A stretch of DNA of 64,000 bases, taken from an uncultured Granulosicoccaceae bacterium. GTDB taxonomy: Bacteria; Pseudomonadota; Gammaproteobacteria; Granulosicoccales; Granulosicoccaceae. Each line of letters opens with the position of its first letter. Positions within the stretch are counted from its first letter, which is position 1. Of this stretch, positions 63,435 through 64,000 are shown piece after piece. The stretch is from positions 26,045 to 90,044 of the forward strand of contig CALJNA010000029.1 of NCBI GenBank assembly GCA_937981955.1, written 5' to 3'. The notes beneath the pieces were generated by a model. The model did no database searches. It was not told where the DNA came from and saw nothing but the letters and a program-made list of their open reading frames with translations. The translations under genes and the position numbers were made by a program.

Positions 63435-64000
63435 TCAAGCGTAGTCGTAAGTTTGATGCGATAGTTCAGCCAGCCTTACAAGTGTTGCCAGCATTTCATT
63501 CAGCGGTGCTGCCATGCCTGCTTTGTTAGCAGCATTGACCACCGCACCATTAAGCGCATCGACTTCAGTTTTACGTTTGGCCAAAAGATCTTGCAGCATG
63601 GATGGGATATGGTCGCCGTGTTGGGTGCACGACAATTCGATCATGGACAGTACATTTTGAATATCAATATCGATTCTTTGGCTTTTGGCCACCTCAGACA
63701 CTTCTTTAGCGACATCTTCTGCAAGAGCGCGAGCACCGGGTGATTGTCCAATAGTTGCTGGTCGACCAAAGGACAAAGCTGACAGTGCGTTCATGCCTGC
63801 GTTGAATGCCACTTTTTCCCAAATGCGTTCATGCACGTTGTTTACATGTTCCAGGGCTATACCTGTCGGAGCAAATGCCTTAGCGATTTTTTTTACCATG
63901 GGCTGGTCGTCACTGCCACCGGCGTTGCCGAAATAGCTGATTCCGGTACCTTTGCCGGCAACCACTCCAGGTTTGATTTTATCAATTGGCATCATTGATA
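63435..64000 (-). CDS. Ketopantoate reductase-like protein, 5'-truncated by window edge
   Basis: The frame stays open to base 64000, so the N-terminal Rossmann part lies outside the window. The visible 188 residues are the ApbA_C helical domain: NVHERIWEKVAFNAGMNALSALSFGRPATIGQ (with the substrate-binding Lys and Asn), DHIPSMLQDLLAKRKTEVDALNG with the characteristic SMLQD-x-x-KRxTE pattern, and APLNEMLATLVRLAE. These enzymes reduce 2-dehydropantoate for CoA synthesis, but many homologues reduce other 2-oxoacids. Confidence 0.87.
   Translation of the reverse strand, partial: SMMPIDKIKPGVVAGKGTGISYFGNAGGSDDQPMVKKIAKAFAPTGIALEHVNNVHERIWEKVAFNAGMNALSALSFGRPATIGQSPGARALAEDVAKEVSEVAKSQRIDIDIQNVLSMIELSCTQHGDHIPSMLQDLLAKRKTEVDALNGAVVNAANKAGMAAPLNEMLATLVRLAELSHQTYDYA

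Overview
This 64 kb window looks like chromosomal core sequence of a free-living, probably marine, Gammaproteobacterium. The evidence is the gene families present: UbiA, glutathione reductase, a fimT-pilV-pilW-pilX-pilE minor pilin operon, a YbiT-type ABC-F ATPase, a DUF349 protein, AmtB with PII, NudC, NudL, YbjQ, YebE, AcuI/YhdH and dodecin. G+C is moderate and even. I saw no IS element, integrase, phage gene, CRISPR array, tRNA or rRNA. Taxonomy below class is not resolved from what I can see.

Layout. 1-5.2 kb: end of a DMT permease, an exported alpha/beta hydrolase, a DUF3179 protein, an OmpA-like protein with a strong terminator, and ComF. 5.1-10.4 kb: a full-length CobT-like VWA protein sandwiched between two membrane-associated dynamin-like GTPases on the other strand. 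The second GTPase is translationally coupled to ubiA. 11.4-12.8 kb: gor. 13.1-16.1 kb: the minor pilin operon, which lacks pilY1. 16-21 kb: ABC-F ATPase, CAP-domain lipoprotein, DMT permease, dodecin, and a PatB/MalY-type C-S lyase. 21.4-24.4 kb: an exported caspase-like protease with two exported partners of unknown function. 24.4-28.6 kb (minus strand): NudL, GNAT acetyltransferase, a small zinc-ribbon protein, SDR, a spore-photoproduct-lyase-like radical SAM protein and a nucleosidase. 28.7-30.4 kb: two YbjQ-family proteins followed by an M48 protease.

30.4-35.2 kb: NudC, then a GH31 glycosidase with an enolase-superfamily dehydratase, a likely sugar-catabolic pair. 35.1-39.2 kb: the common MoxR-DUF58-TgpA cassette. 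39.5-41.7 kb: a copper-radical (AA5) oxidase with a possible coupled leader ORF and a C-terminal membrane anchor. 41.8-47.1 kb: DUF349 protein, EAL phosphodiesterase with a CZB-like tail, and an M48-TerB protease. 47.1-48.8 kb: amtB-glnK preceded by an NtrC-type site. 48.9-55.3 kb: LysR regulator, ABC exporter, exostosin-like glycosyltransferase, HNH nuclease, HExxH lipoprotein. 55.4-64 kb: FN3-GH16 glucanase with terminator, AcuI/YhdH reductase, DUF6164 protein, GT2 glycosyltransferase, YebE/DUF533 protein, a zinc-deacylase-like protein with an altered metal motif, an SLC13 permease, and the C-terminal part of a ketopantoate-reductase-like protein running off the right edge.

The strongest candidates for undescribed biology are the CobT-like/GTPase trio with overlapping 3' ends, the exported caspase cluster, the nucleosidase-SPL-SDR operon, and the DUF349-EAL-M48/TerB run. 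All functional assignments come from reading motifs by eye; no database search was run.
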